Assembly: GCF_021391675.1 (NCBI RefSeq)
Contig: NZ_CP090095.1
Coordinates: 2,795,501 to 2,859,500 of the forward strand
Length of the DNA: 64,000 bases
Source of the DNA: Neorhizobium galegae
GTDB lineage: Bacteria; Pseudomonadota; Alphaproteobacteria; Rhizobiales; Rhizobiaceae
Reading direction: 5' to 3'
This document shows, piece by piece, positions 9,504 to 18,414 of this stretch. How positions within the stretch are numbered: the first letter of the stretch is position 1; each line of letters begins with the position of its first letter. The notes under the pieces are model-generated. The model was not told the DNA's origin, did not search any database, and worked only from the letters and a program-made list of their open reading frames with translations. Both the position numbers and the translations under genes were made by a program.

Positions 9504-11507
9504 TCAGCCGTGGCTGACGGCAGCCCCCTTCACCCGGCCGGAAAGCACCCCGAACCCGTCGATGATCGCTTCCTGGTTTTCCATCCGGAGGATTTCGAGC
9601 TGAACTTCGGAGAGCGCGCGCAGCAGCGGCTCGATCTCACCCGCATCGCCAGCTTCCGTCGTTTCGGCGATTTCCCGCTCCAGTTCAATCTTCTGGAGCC
9701 TGAGCGCCTTGGTACGCTTGTGCAGCGACAGCGCCTGCCGATAGCCTTCACGCGCGTCTTCCAGCGCGGCGATCTCGGTCGCAGTCCAGAGCCGCGCGTT
9801 GCGCACCTGCTGGTCCAGGGACTTCAGCATCACGTCGAACCCTTCGCCCGCAAGCCGCTGCATCAGGTATTCGCGCGAAAGGTTAGGCCCCGCTGTCGCG
9901 GCGGCCGGCAACATCGCCGACCAGAAGCGCTGCAGGTCGCGGTTCTCGAAATCGATCGCGGCGATCTCGTCATATTCCTCCAGCAGCAATTGCGGATGAT
10001 TGACGATGGTGAGCGCCAGCACGCTTTCGCGAAGCGCCGGCAGGTCGCGGTAACCGCGCACGAGACCGGAACGGGCAAGCCGGTCTGAAACCCCCGCAGC
10101 CCGCCCTGCAGCCCGAGGCCCCTGGGGCGGACCGCCCTGCCCGGGTCTGCCGCCACCGGCACCACGCTGAAAATTCTGGCGCCGGTCGCCACCGCCGCGC
10201 GGCGCCGGCGCGAAGAAACTGTTCAGCCGGTCGCGGATGGCCTGCTGGTAATGGCGTCGCACGTTTTCGTCGGCGATGACGGAAACGATCTGCTTCAGCC
10301 GCGCCTCCAGTTCGGCGCGCTTTTCCGGCGTATCGAAACTTGCCGACGACGCCTCGCGCTGCCAGATCATCTCCACGAGCGGCCGGGCTTCGTTGAGCAC
10401 CTTGTCGAACGGCGCACGGCCCTCATGGCGGACGAGATCGTCCGGATCCTTGCCATCGGGAAGCAGGGCGAAACGCACCGACCTTCCGGGCTTCAGGAAC
10501 GGAAGCGCCAGATCGGCGGCACGGCTTGCGGCCCTGAGGCCCGCTCCGTCGCCGTCAAAGCAGAGCACCGGCTGCGGCGTCATCCGCCAGAGCAGCTCGA
10601 GCTGGTTTTCGGTGAGCGCGGTCCCGAGTGGTGCCACGGCATTCTCGACGCCCGCCTGATGCAGCGCGATGACGTCCATGTAACCTTCGACCGCAATGAT
10701 CGTGCCCTCGCCCTGTCCCGGCTTGCCGACACCCTGAGCCCGCCTGGCACGCGAAAAATTGTAGAGCACCTGCCCCTTGTGGAAGAGCTCGGTCTCGTTG
10801 GAGTTGAGATATTTCGCCGGCGCGTCCGCCGCCATGGCGCGGCCGCCGAACGCGATCACCTTTTCCCGCGACGACAGGATCGGAAACATGATGCGGTCGC
10901 GAAAACGGTCGTAGGAGACAGCGATCCCCTCCCCGTGCACGACCAGGCCGCAAGCCTCGATCTGGTCCTTCGGCACGCCCTTAGCCGCCAGATGCTCCTT
11001 CAGCGCATTGCGGCTTTCCGGTGCATAGCCGAGACGGAAGGTCTCGATGGTACGGCCGGTCAGCCCGCGGTCGCGCAGATAAGCGCGCGCCTTGGCCCCG
11101 ACGGCGCTCTGGAGCTGGTCCTGGAAGAACTGCGTCGCCAGCTCCATGACATCGAGCAGCGTCGTGCGTTCCTTCTCGCGCTTTTCGGCCTGGGGGTCGG
11201 GCTGCGGCATGGCGATGCCGGCCATGTCGGCGACCGTCTGCACCGCCTCGGGGAAACTCTGCCCTTCGAGATCGGTCAGGAACCGGAAATGGTCGCCCGA
11301 GACACCACAGCCGAAGCAGTGGTATCGGCCCTTGCGGTCCTCGCAATGGAAGCTCGGGCTCTTCTCGCCATGGAAAGGGCAGCAGGCCCAGTAGTCGCCA
11401 CGCGAGACGTTGGTCTTTTTGCGATCCCACGTCACCCGACGGCCGACGACGGCCGATATCGGCACGCGGTCGCGGATCTCGTCGAGAAAACTGTTGGAAA
11501 AGCGCAT
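9504..11507 (-). CDS. dnaG: DNA primase DnaG
   Basis: The 667-residue product makes the RNA primers for chromosome replication. The N-terminal CHC2 zinc ribbon has ligands C43, H46, C64 and C67. The catalytic core follows with the Toprim domain at about residues 265-350 (VEGYMDVIAL and FDGDGAGLRAA carry the metal-binding acidic residues). A Gly/Gln/Arg-rich linker at about 430-470 leads to the C-terminal DnaB-interacting helical domain. Length and order are normal for rhizobial primases. It is the first gene of the dnaG-(GFA)-rpoD block. Confidence 0.98.
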   Translation of the reverse strand: MRFSNSFLDEIRDRVPISAVVGRRVTWDRKKTNVSRGDYWACCPFHGEKSPSFHCEDRKGRYHCFGCGVSGDHFRFLTDLEGQSFPEAVQTVADMAGIAMPQPDPQAEKREKERTTLLDVMELATQFFQDQLQSAVGAKARAYLRDRGLTGRTIETFRLGYAPESRNALKEHLAAKGVPKDQIEACGLVVHGEGIAVSYDRFRDRIMFPILSSREKVIAFGGRAMAADAPAKYLNSNETELFHKGQVLYNFSRARRAQGVGKPGQGEGTIIAVEGYMDVIALHQAGVENAVAPLGTALTENQLELLWRMTPQPVLCFDGDGAGLRAASRAADLALPFLKPGRSVRFALLPDGKDPDDLVRHEGRAPFDKVLNEARPLVEMIWQREASSASFDTPEKRAELEARLKQIVSVIADENVRRHYQQAIRDRLNSFFAPAPRGGGDRRQNFQRGAGGGRPGQGGPPQGPRAAGRAAGVSDRLARSGLVRGYRDLPALRESVLALTIVNHPQLLLEEYDEIAAIDFENRDLQRFWSAMLPAAATAGPNLSREYLMQRLAGEGFDVMLKSLDQQVRNARLWTATEIAALEDAREGYRQALSLHKRTKALRLQKIELEREIAETTEAGDAGEIEPLLRALSEVQLEILRMENQEAIIDGFGVLSGRVKGAAVSHG

Positions 11508-11607
11508 TTCTACCTCTGCCTTGGCTCTTCCATATAAGCATGGGTGGGAAGGAACGCTACCATCAAGACAAACGCTGCCCGCTATTCACAGGCTTGACTG
11601 GCAGCGT

Positions 11608-11636
11608 CAGCGTATATACAAATCGTAGTTACGCTG
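11608..11636. promoter_or_regulatory. Inverted repeat, candidate BrnTA operator/promoter
   Basis: CAGCGTA (11608-11614) is repeated in inverted form as TACGCTG (11630-11636), spaced by 15 bases. The left half runs into a TATATACA that could be a -10 element, with TTGACT at 11594-11599 as an imperfectly spaced -35. Since BrnA antitoxins repress their own operon, this is the most likely operator. Confidence 0.5.
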
Positions 11637-11663
11637 TGCCACACCAAATCAGGAGGCCGCCCC

Positions 11664-11738
11664 ATGGTTATTTCCCCTTGCTACATCTCAGAAACGGGTC
11701 ACCATGATCAAGGCGGAAAGACCATTCCCATTCTTTGA
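11664..11738 (+). CDS. Possible 24-residue leader peptide overlapping brnT
   Basis: The strongest ribosome site in the area, AGGAGG at 11651-11656, lies 7 bases before an ATG at 11664. That ATG opens a 24-codon frame (MVISPCYISETG... ending IL) which stops at 11738, inside the toxin gene in a different frame. The toxin's own ATG at 11704 has no good ribosome site. The frame may be a leader peptide that couples or limits toxin translation. No homologue is known to me; it could also be fortuitous. Confidence 0.35.
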   Translation: MVISPCYISETGHHDQGGKTIPIL

Positions 11739-11994
11739 GTGGGATGAAGCCAAAAGGCAGACCAACTTTCAGAAACATGGAATAGACTTTCCGGACGCGG
11801 CAAAAGCGTTGAAGTCGCCCCATATAGAGGTTGAGACCCAACGAAACGGAGAAATCCGGACATTGGCCATATGTCCCGAGCAGCAACGCCTGATCGCCGT
11901 AGTCTACACGATGCGCGGCGAGGTCTGCAGGATCATTTCCGCCAGAACTGCGAGCGAACATGAGCAAAGAGCGTATCGTCAGATATTCGGCTGA
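11704..11994 (+). CDS. brnT: BrnT family type II toxin (RelE-like ribonuclease)
   Basis: The 96-residue product shows the BrnT pattern: FEWDEAKRQTNFQKHGIDFPDAAKAL at residues 11-36, then RLIAVVYTMRGEVCRIISARTASEHEQRAY at the C-terminus, where the RIISAR(T/R)A..E...Y motif carries the presumed catalytic residues. BrnT is a ribonuclease toxin that arrests translation under stress and is neutralised by BrnA. The gene overlaps the antitoxin start by 35 bases. Toxin-first order is typical for BrnTA. Confidence 0.92.
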   Translation: MIKAERPFPFFEWDEAKRQTNFQKHGIDFPDAAKALKSPHIEVETQRNGEIRTLAICPEQQRLIAVVYTMRGEVCRIISARTASEHEQRAYRQIFG

Positions 11995-12289
11995 AGACAT
12001 CGACGCAATAGTCGCGAGAGGCGAAAGCAAGACCGACTGGGCGCGTGTCGATGCCATGACCGATGAGGATATCGACCGCGCGATTGCGGATGACCCCGAT
12101 TGGGCGGAGTTCAAGGATATCGACTGGTCCAAGGCGGTGCTTGTCGTGCCGAAGCCCAAGAAATCCATCTCGCTGCGTGTCGATGAGGACGTCATCGATT
12201 TCTTCAAGTCGACAGGCAAAGGCTACCAGACCCGCATCAACGCGGTGCTCAGACACTACATGCGCGAACAGAAGCGCCGTAACAAATAG
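11960..12289 (+). CDS. brnA: BrnA family antitoxin (ribbon-helix-helix)
   Basis: The 109-residue product is the antitoxin partner of BrnT. The N-terminal part (residues 1-60, rich in Asp and Glu, DMTDEDIDRAIADDPDWAEFKDIDW-type) is the toxin-binding region. The C-terminal KKSISLRVDEDVIDFFKSTGKGYQTRINAVLRHYM is the ribbon-helix-helix DNA-binding domain. It would both mask the toxin and repress the operon through the inverted repeat at 11608-11636. It overlaps brnT by 35 bases in another frame, so translation is probably coupled. A stem CTCGCCGG/CCGGCGAG (12302-12336) lies just after its stop. Confidence 0.92.
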   Translation: MSKERIVRYSAEDIDAIVARGESKTDWARVDAMTDEDIDRAIADDPDWAEFKDIDWSKAVLVVPKPKKSISLRVDEDVIDFFKSTGKGYQTRINAVLRHYMREQKRRNK

Positions 12290-12350
12290 GAATCGTACCG
12301 TCTCGCCGGCGGCAACTCCGCAGTCCGGCCGGCGAGATCCGGAAAAGCAA

Positions 12351-12385
12351 AAAGGCGGGACGCAGATGATCGGATTCCCGCCTTT
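12351..12385. terminator. Bidirectional terminator between brnA and yqeY
   Basis: AAAGGCGGGA at 12351-12360 pairs perfectly with TCCCGCCTTT at 12376-12385. Each strand has a short T stretch after the stem, so it can end both the brnTA transcript and the convergent yqeY transcript. Confidence 0.75.
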
Positions 12386-12411
12386 CGTTTACCGACATCA
12401 AAAAAGGCCGT

Positions 12412-12864
12412 TTATTTCAAAAGCTCTTTCACCACGCCGGACGCCTTGGCGAAATCCATCTGGCCCGGATGCTTTTCCTTCAGCACCGCCATGACCTTGC
12501 CCATGTCGCGCAGGCCTTGCGCGCCGGACTCGGCGATCGCCGCCTTGATCAGTCCCTGCACTGTCTCGTCCGAGAGTTGCTCCGGCATGAACCCCTTGAT
12601 GACGTCGATTTCCTCGCGCTCCTGCGTCGCAAGTTCGGCGCGTCCGGCATCCTGGTAGATCTTCGCCGATTCCTCGCGCTGCTTCACCATCTTTTGCAGG
12701 ATCTGCAGGATGTCGTCATCGCTGACCGGGTCCTTGCCGAGACCGCGATTGGCGATATCTCGATCCTTGATCGCAGTCTGGATCAGCCGCACGGTCGAAA
12801 GCCGGCGGGTGTCCTTGGCCTTCATGGATTCCTTGAGCGCATCGGAAAGCTTGTCGCGCAACAT
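12412..12864 (-). CDS. GatB/YqeY domain protein
   Basis: The 150-residue product is a free-standing GatB/YqeY domain: it starts MLRDKLSDALKESMKAKDTRRLSTVRLIQTAIKD and ends with the family's PGQMDFAKASGVVKELL motif. The fold is the tRNA-binding tail of amidotransferase subunit GatB, and YqeY proteins are thought to bind or help amidate misacylated tRNA, although direct evidence is limited. The start at 12864 is set by family alignment and a nearby GGAGAAA ribosome site. It is divergent from carA across 320 bases. Confidence 0.9.
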   Translation of the reverse strand: MLRDKLSDALKESMKAKDTRRLSTVRLIQTAIKDRDIANRGLGKDPVSDDDILQILQKMVKQREESAKIYQDAGRAELATQEREEIDVIKGFMPEQLSDETVQGLIKAAIAESGAQGLRDMGKVMAVLKEKHPGQMDFAKASGVVKELLK

Positions 12865-13184
12865 CGTTTTTTCTCCTTGGGAAAAGCTCTGGCGCAGGCA
12901 GGGTGAATTGTGGCTTTTCCTTGGCATTCACCCCGCTGTCATAGACGACGGGCTCGGGCCGATCAAATCAAATCACCCAAACCGTTGAATCCCATGGTCT
13001 ATAATCTCCATGGAATTCTTGGGCTGCGAGATTGACCACCTCGCCCGCTTTGTCTATTTTCCGGCACCTGCACGAGATTTAGAGGTTTGGGCTTGCGCCG
13101 GGATTTCCGCGCGCCCGTCTCTCACGACCATAGATGGCCCTCACAGCCTGTTCCTTCAAGGGACGGGACCGGTGAGGCAGAAGG
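12865..13184. other. Gene-free interval between yqeY and carA
   Basis: This 320-base interval must hold the divergent promoters of yqeY and carA. It contains the inverted repeat described in the next entry, and little else that I recognise. A frame beginning at 13010 runs into carA in a different frame and does not look coding. Confidence 0.6.
12987..13018. promoter_or_regulatory. Inverted repeat flanking a TATAAT upstream of carA
   Basis: GAATCCCATGG (12987-12997) and CCATGGAATTC (13008-13018) are inverted copies with a single mismatch, spaced by 10 bases that contain TATAAT (13000-13005). This could be a regulatory protein site overlapping a -10 element. A matching -35 was not found, so the promoter part is tentative. 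Confidence 0.4.
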
Positions 13185-14396
13185 ATGGATATGACCGCGA
13201 CCGCTCCCTGGACCACCAAGAAACCCACCGCATTGCTCGTTCTGGCCGACGGCACCGTGATCGAAGGAACCGGCATCGGCGCGACCGGCAAGGTGCCGGC
13301 CGAAGTAGTGTTCAACACCGCACTGACCGGCTACCAGGAAATCCTGACCGACCCCTCCTATCTCGGCCAGATCGTCACCTTCACCTTCCCGCATATCGGC
13401 AATATCGGCACCAACGAGGAAGACGTCGAGGACCTGACGCCGGCAGCCCGCCGCGGCGCGGTCGGCACGATCTTCAAGGCCGACATCACCGAGCCCTCCA
13501 ACTACCGCGCCGCCAAGGATCTCGACGGCTGGCTGAAGGCCCGCGGCATCATCGGCCTGTCCGGCATCGACACCCGTGCGCTGACCGCCTGGATCCGCCA
13601 GAACGGCGCCCCGAACGCCGTCATCGCCCATGACCCGAACGGCGTCTTCGACATCGAGGCGCTGAAGGCCGAAGCCCGTGCCTGGAGTGGGCTCGAAGGC
13701 CTCGACCTCGCCAAGGAGGCCACCTCCGGCCAGTCCTCGCAATGGGACCAGAAGCCATGGGTCTGGAACGAGGGCTACGGCGAACTGAAGCCGGAAGACG
13801 CGAAATATCACATCGTCTGCGTCGATTACGGCGTGAAGCGCAACATCCTGCGCCTCTTCGCCGGCCTCGACTGCAAGGTGACGGTGGTCCCCGCCCAGAC
13901 CTCGGCCGAAGACATCATGGCGCTGAAGCCGGATGGCATCTTCCTGTCGAACGGCCCGGGCGACCCGGCCGCGACCGGCGAATATGCCGTGCCGGTGATC
14001 AGGAACGTCATCAAGACCGACATCCCGACCTTCGGCATCTGCCTCGGCCACCAGATGCTCGGTCTGGCGCTCGGCGCCAGGACCGAGAAGATGCACCAGG
14101 GCCATCACGGCGCCAACCACCCGGTCAAGGACCACACCACCGGCAAGGTCGAGATCGTCTCGATGAACCACGGCTTCGCGGTTGATTCGAAGTCTCTGCC
14201 GCAAGGCGTTGAGGAGACTCACATTTCGCTCTTCGACGGCAGCAATTGCGGCCTGCGCGTCACCGGCAAGCAGGTCTTCTCGGTCCAGCATCACCCGGAA
14301 GCCTCGCCCGGCCCGCAGGACAGCCACTACCTCTTCCGTCGCTTCATCAACATGGTGCGCGAGAAAAAGGGCGAACCTGCCCTTGCGGAACGCTGA
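13185..14396 (+). CDS. carA: Carbamoyl-phosphate synthase small (glutaminase) subunit CarA
   Basis: The 403-residue product hydrolyses glutamine and channels ammonia to CarB for carbamoyl phosphate, feeding arginine and pyrimidine synthesis. The N-terminal CarA domain is at about residues 15-150 (ALTGYQEILTDPSYLGQIVTFTFPHIGN). The class I glutamine amidotransferase domain follows, with the nucleophile Cys in FGICLGHQ, the oxyanion SNGPGDP and the catalytic His/Glu in VQHHPEASPGP. An alternative ATG two codons on (13191) has an AAGGA site and may be the true start. The carB gene is 10 kb downstream rather than adjacent. Confidence 0.98.
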   Translation: MDMTATAPWTTKKPTALLVLADGTVIEGTGIGATGKVPAEVVFNTALTGYQEILTDPSYLGQIVTFTFPHIGNIGTNEEDVEDLTPAARRGAVGTIFKADITEPSNYRAAKDLDGWLKARGIIGLSGIDTRALTAWIRQNGAPNAVIAHDPNGVFDIEALKAEARAWSGLEGLDLAKEATSGQSSQWDQKPWVWNEGYGELKPEDAKYHIVCVDYGVKRNILRLFAGLDCKVTVVPAQTSAEDIMALKPDGIFLSNGPGDPAATGEYAVPVIRNVIKTDIPTFGICLGHQMLGLALGARTEKMHQGHHGANHPVKDHTTGKVEIVSMNHGFAVDSKSLPQGVEETHISLFDGSNCGLRVTGKQVFSVQHHPEASPGPQDSHYLFRRFINMVREKKGEPALAER

Positions 14397-14463
14397 TTTC
14401 CGGCGACCTTAAAAAATCCGCAGACGCCTATTGACCTCAACATTGGTTGAGGTCCCATAAACG

Positions 14464-14492
14464 CCCCTGTTCAAGATCGAGCAGGGGTTTTT
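14464..14492 (+). terminator. carA terminator or ribosome-site hairpin
   Basis: CCCCTG (14464-14469) pairs with CAGGGG (14482-14487), extended by G-U pairs, and is followed by TTTTT. It is a good terminator for carA. The 3' arm (AGGGG) is also the only ribosome-binding-like sequence for the next gene, whose ATG lies 8 bases after it. Confidence 0.7.
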
Positions 14493-14495
14493 CTT

Positions 14496-14846
14496 ATGAG
14501 CGAAATACAGAATCGACGCATCTTTCGCGTCAACAGGTTTGCGGTCCCGGTCGAAGGGCGCGAAGAATTCATGGCGCTGGTGCACAGGACGCATCAGGTA
14601 ATCCGCGCCCAGCCGGGATTCGTCGACGACCTGATCCTGGAACAGGCTTCCAGCGCCGGACTGTTCAACGTCATCACCATCCTCCAGTTCGAAGGCGAGC
14701 ACGTCCTTCAGCCGGTCATCGCCGCAGTCGCAAAATCGGATGAGGAGGCAGGCATCGATCGGCAGGCGTTGAGCCGACGCCTCGGCGTGGAGACCAATAT
14801 CGGCTTCTACCACAGGGCGGTTTTAGAAGAGCTCCTACCGGCCTGA
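14496..14846 (+). CDS. Antibiotic biosynthesis monooxygenase (ABM) domain protein
   Basis: The 116-residue product contains an ABM/dimeric alpha-beta barrel domain (about residues 9-105): IFRVNRFAVPVEGREEFMALV opens it and HQVIRAQPGFVDDLILEQ follows, both typical of the family. These small dimers include quinol monooxygenases and haem-degrading enzymes, but many have no known substrate. Translation starts right after the hairpin downstream of carA, so expression either depends on read-through of that terminator or on a promoter within it. It is convergent with the MATE gene. Confidence 0.8.
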   Translation: MSEIQNRRIFRVNRFAVPVEGREEFMALVHRTHQVIRAQPGFVDDLILEQASSAGLFNVITILQFEGEHVLQPVIAAVAKSDEEAGIDRQALSRRLGVETNIGFYHRAVLEELLPA

Positions 14847-14871
14847 CCAACAAAGACGGCCCGCTGGCACT

Positions 14872-16269
14872 TCAGTGGGTCGTTCTGCCCTGGCGTCTCA
14901 CCAGCAGCCAGAATCGGCCGCAAAGCAGAACCGCAGCCGCTGCGAGGCCGGTGACGAAGCCGAACCAGACGCCCTCGCCGCGAAAACCGAGCGGGAATGC
15001 GAATACCCAGGCGCAGGAGAAACCGATCGGCCAATAGGCGATCAGCGCCAGCACCATCGGCACCCGCGTATCCTTGAGCCCGCGCAACAGGCTGGCACCG
15101 ACCACCTGCAGCCCGTCGACCAGCTGGAAAGCCCCGGCGATCACGATCAGCGGCACCGCCAGTTCCAGCACGGTCGCGGCATCCTCCTTGCGTATATCCA
15201 GGAAGAGATTGCCGAAGAAGCGCGGGATCGTCGCATAGAGCACGCTGCCTATCGTCGTGAAGAGCACGCTGACCACCAGCACGGCGATGGCGGCCCGCTT
15301 GACGCCCAGAAGATCGCCGCGGCCATTGGCAAGCCCGACGCGCACCGTCGCCACCTGTGACAGGCCGAGCGGGATCATGAAGGCGATCGCCGCGAGCTGC
15401 AGCGCGATGCCGTGGGCTGCGAGTTCCAGCTTGCCGATGACGCCCATCAGCAGGGAAGCGGCCGAAAACAGGCTGGTCTCCGCCAGAATGGTGAAGCTGA
15501 TCGGCAGGCCGAGGACGATGATCTCGCGCACCATGCTCCAGTCCGGCCGCCAGAAACGCACGAAGATCTCGTAGGCGCGCATCTTCGGCTGGCTTTCCAC
15601 ATAAAGGAGGGCGGCTACGAACCCGAACAGGTTGGCAGCGACCGAAGCGATCGCAGCCCCGTGCAGCCCCATTTCCGGCGCGCCGAAATGGCCGAAGATC
15701 AGCAGATAGGCGAGGCCGGCATTGATGAAGAACATCACGATCGTGACGTAGAGCACGATGCCGCCCTTCTCGAGCCCGGTGACAAAGCTTCGAAGCGCCA
15801 TCAGCCCGAGTGCCGGGAAAATGCCCCATTGGGCGATGCGCAGGTAGCTCTGCGCGTTCGCCGCGACATCCGGCTGCTGCCCGAGCGCCAGAAGGATGGG
15901 TTCGGAAAACCAGAGCAGCGGCGCCGTCAGCACGCCGAAGGCAAGCGCGATCCACAGCCCCATGCGCACCGAACGGCGCACCGAGCGGGTATCCCCATGC
16001 CCGAGCGCCTGTGCCACCATCGGCACCACGGCGCTGGTAAAACCGGTGCCGAAGATGAAGACTAGGAAGAACATCTGGGTGGCGAGCACCACCGAGGCGA
16101 GCTCGGTTGTCCCGAGCCAGCCGACCAGGATCACGTCGGTCGTGTTGATCGCCATCTGCGCCAGTTGCGCCCCGACCAGCGGCACGCCGAGCGCCAGGGT
16201 CGCGCGCATATGCGCGGACCAGGAATTGTCCGTTGTCGTCACAGCCATGGTTGTGGAAAGGCTCGACAT
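14872..16269 (-). CDS. MATE family efflux transporter
   Basis: The 465-residue product has about 12 membrane helices in the two six-helix bundles of the MATE family. Recognisable segments are VPLVGAQLAQMAINTTDVILVGWLG near residue 30, GTGFTSAVVPMVAQALGHGD near 74, and LGLPISFTILAETSLFSAASLLMG at the start of the second half. It sits in the inner membrane and exports cationic drugs or metabolites by Na+ or H+ antiport (NorM-like). A GGAGTGTC ribosome site precedes the start. The next upstream gene on the same strand, an MFS pump, is 128 bases away. Confidence 0.93.
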   Translation of the reverse strand: MSSLSTTMAVTTTDNSWSAHMRATLALGVPLVGAQLAQMAINTTDVILVGWLGTTELASVVLATQMFFLVFIFGTGFTSAVVPMVAQALGHGDTRSVRRSVRMGLWIALAFGVLTAPLLWFSEPILLALGQQPDVAANAQSYLRIAQWGIFPALGLMALRSFVTGLEKGGIVLYVTIVMFFINAGLAYLLIFGHFGAPEMGLHGAAIASVAANLFGFVAALLYVESQPKMRAYEIFVRFWRPDWSMVREIIVLGLPISFTILAETSLFSAASLLMGVIGKLELAAHGIALQLAAIAFMIPLGLSQVATVRVGLANGRGDLLGVKRAAIAVLVVSVLFTTIGSVLYATIPRFFGNLFLDIRKEDAATVLELAVPLIVIAGAFQLVDGLQVVGASLLRGLKDTRVPMVLALIAYWPIGFSCAWVFAFPLGFRGEGVWFGFVTGLAAAAVLLCGRFWLLVRRQGRTTH

Positions 16270-16397
16270 GACACTCCTCCGCAGACGAAAAAAGCCGCTT
16301 CCAGAAACTGGCGAGCGGCGGATGATGCAGCCTATAGAGGAGCATCATCCGTGCGGCAACACTTACAGGCGATTCAGCAGAATTTTTGGACGTCTCT

Positions 16398-17657
16398 TCA
16401 AGAAATCTGATGCGTAAGCTCGCCTTCGAGCGGACCCGCGGCCGTCTTTCGTGAAATCCGGGTCAAAAACACCAAAATGGCACAAGCCATGAAAATCGCC
16501 GCCATCATGTATGGCGCCCCTGCGAACTCCATTGCTGCATTCTCTCCGGTAAACGCGCTGAACAGCAGCGTGAAGATCGCCGGGCCGACGATCGTCGTCA
16601 GGCTGGTGAGGCTGGTCATCGCGCCCTGCAGCTCCCCTTGCGCCGACGGCGGCACCTTGGCCGAGGCAATGCTGCGGAGCGCCGGGTCGGCGACGTTCTC
16701 GATCGTCGTGACGAGGATGACGGCGTAAACGAGCCACCCCTGCCACGCGAAGGCATAACCGGTGAGGCCGAGGCAGGAGAAACAAAGCCCAAGCACCGCG
16801 GTCCTCCATTCGCCGAGCACCGGCACCAGTTTCGGCAGGATGAACCCCATGACAAATGCGGCGCAGATGCCGAACAGCCCGAGCGACAGGCCAATCTGCC
16901 CCTCGCTCCAGCCATAGCGATAGGCAGACACGAAGGACCAGACCGACGGATAGACCGCATGCGCCAGCCAATAGAGAAACATCACCAGCATGACCCAGCC
17001 GATGCCCGGATAGTGGCGCATCTGGCGCAGGGCGCCCAGCGGATTGGCGCGTTTCAGCTCGAACTTGCGTCGGTTCGCCTTGTCGAGCGTCTCCGGCAGG
17101 AGGAACCAGGAGGCAACGAAATTGGCAAGCGACAACAGACCGGCGCCGAGGAACGGCACGCGTGGTCCGAGCTCGCCGAGCAGCCCGCCGATCACCGGCC
17201 CCACCGTGAAACCGACGCCGAAGGCGATGCCGATCAGCCCAAAATTCTTGGCGCGGTTCTCGTCGTTGCTGATGTCGGCAATGTAGGCCGAGCAGGTGGC
17301 GAAACTACCGCCGGAAATGCCGGCGAGGACACGGCCGACGAACAGCATCCAGAAACTCGTGGCAGCCGCGCAGATCAGGTTGTCGAGCGCGAAGGTAAGG
17401 ACCGAAGCGAGCAGGATCGGCCGCCGGCCGAAACGGTCGCTGAGGTTGCCAAGCAACGGCGCAAACAGGAACTGCATGGCGGAATAGATGAGCAGCAGCC
17501 AGCCACCATCGACCGCCGCCGCACTCAGGTCGTCGCCGGTCAGTTCGCGCAGGAAGGCCGGCAGCACGGGCATGATGATCGCGATTCCGATGACATCGAG
17601 GAAAAGGATCATGAAGACGAGGAAAAGGCCGCGGCGCACAAATTTCGGGTCGAGCAT
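16398..17657 (-). CDS. MFS transporter of the tetracycline-resistance (TCR/Tet) type
   Basis: The 419-residue product has 12 predicted membrane helices. The MFS signature [16 protein letters not shown] lies between helices 2 and 3, and the early segment [19 protein letters not shown] is typical of the TetA-like branch (DHA1 family). [15 protein letters not shown] in helix 4 to the following loop is also TCR-like. It is an inner-membrane proton antiporter, probably for drugs; tetracycline itself is not implied. No TetR gene is adjacent, so regulation is unknown. Confidence 0.92.
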   Translation of the reverse strand: MLDPKFVRRGLFLVFMILFLDVIGIAIIMPVLPAFLRELTGDDLSAAAVDGGWLLLIYSAMQFLFAPLLGNLSDRFGRRPILLASVLTFALDNLICAAATSFWMLFVGRVLAGISGGSFATCSAYIADISNDENRAKNFGLIGIAFGVGFTVGPVIGGLLGELGPRVPFLGAGLLSLANFVASWFLLPETLDKANRRKFELKRANPLGALRQMRHYPGIGWVMLVMFLYWLAHAVYPSVWSFVSAYRYGWSEGQIGLSLGLFGICAAFVMGFILPKLVPVLGEWRTAVLGLCFSCLGLTGYAFAWQGWLVYAVILVTTIENVADPALRSIASAKVPPSAQGELQGAMTSLTSLTTIVGPAIFTLLFSAFTGENAAMEFAGAPYMMAAIFMACAILVFLTRISRKTAAGPLEGELTHQIS

Positions 17658-17934
17658 TAGAATGTCTCTCTAGCAATGGTGTTTTCTGGAAAGACGATCA
17701 GCTCGCCGGGTTGCTTACATAACGGCAAAAGAAAATCGAAACAATACGTGAACATTGCAAAGTTTTTGATGAAAGACACAACCGCAGGCATCGTTCAACC
17801 GGTTCGGCAATCTCGGTGTCGGGCGCACCCGCCGGCAAGATGTTTCCCGTCCGGAAGTCCGGAAGGGCTCGACAGCCCGAATCGGAGCCCATAGAGATTG
17901 GAGGTGACCTCCTTCTCTCCGGCAGACCTCTCTC

Positions 17935-18414
17935 ATGATCGAACTTCTCTGGCGCGGCATCCTCATCGGCCTTGGCGCAACCATCCTGATGGATCTCTGG
18001 GCGATCGTCCTGAACAAGGTCTTCGGCCAGCCAAAAGCCAACTGGGCACCGGCCGGTCGCTGGTTCTGGCACCTGGGGCGGGCAAAAGTCTTTCACGACA
18101 GCATCGCGGCAGCCGAACCCTACGAACATGAGCTGGCGCTCGGCTGGGCAGGCCATTATGCCGTCGGTTTTCTCTACGGGGTAATCCTCGCCCTGATCGT
18201 GGGGCCGAACTGGTTCGCCGCCCCGACCTTCATTCCCGCCTGGATCTTCGGCATCGTCACCATCGGCGCCGGATGGTTCCTGATGCAGCCGGGCCTCGGT
18301 CTCGGCTGGGCCGCGTCGAAAACGCCGAGGCCGAACAAAGTACGTCTCCTCAATTTCGCCGCCCACACCGTTTTCGCGCTCGGGCTTTACGGCACCGCGC
18401 TGCTGATCCGCTAA
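17935..18414 (+). CDS. DUF2938 membrane protein
   Basis: The 159-residue product has four predicted membrane helices and fits DUF2938 in length and motifs (GATILMDLWAIVLNKVFG at the start, HYAVGFLYGVILALI in the middle, PGLGLGWAASKTP near the end). The family has no known function. The last four bases overlap, in convergent orientation, the end of an ArsR-type regulator gene. The 277-base stretch upstream (17658-17934) has no gene; it should hold the promoters of this gene and of the MFS gene that reads away from it. Confidence 0.85.
   Translation: MIELLWRGILIGLGATILMDLWAIVLNKVFGQPKANWAPAGRWFWHLGRAKVFHDSIAAAEPYEHELALGWAGHYAVGFLYGVILALIVGPNWFAAPTFIPAWIFGIVTIGAGWFLMQPGLGLGWAASKTPRPNKVRLLNFAAHTVFALGLYGTALLIR

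Noticed and set aside
10251..11537. 428-codon frame antisense to dnaG
   Set aside because: Shadow of the dnaG gene without recognisable domains.
11668..12219. 183-codon minus-strand frame over brnTA
   Set aside because: The BrnT and BrnA motifs on the plus strand explain the sequence.
13010..13633. 207-codon frame starting before carA
   Set aside because: Its second half is carA in the wrong frame (Arg/His-rich) and the first part has no features.
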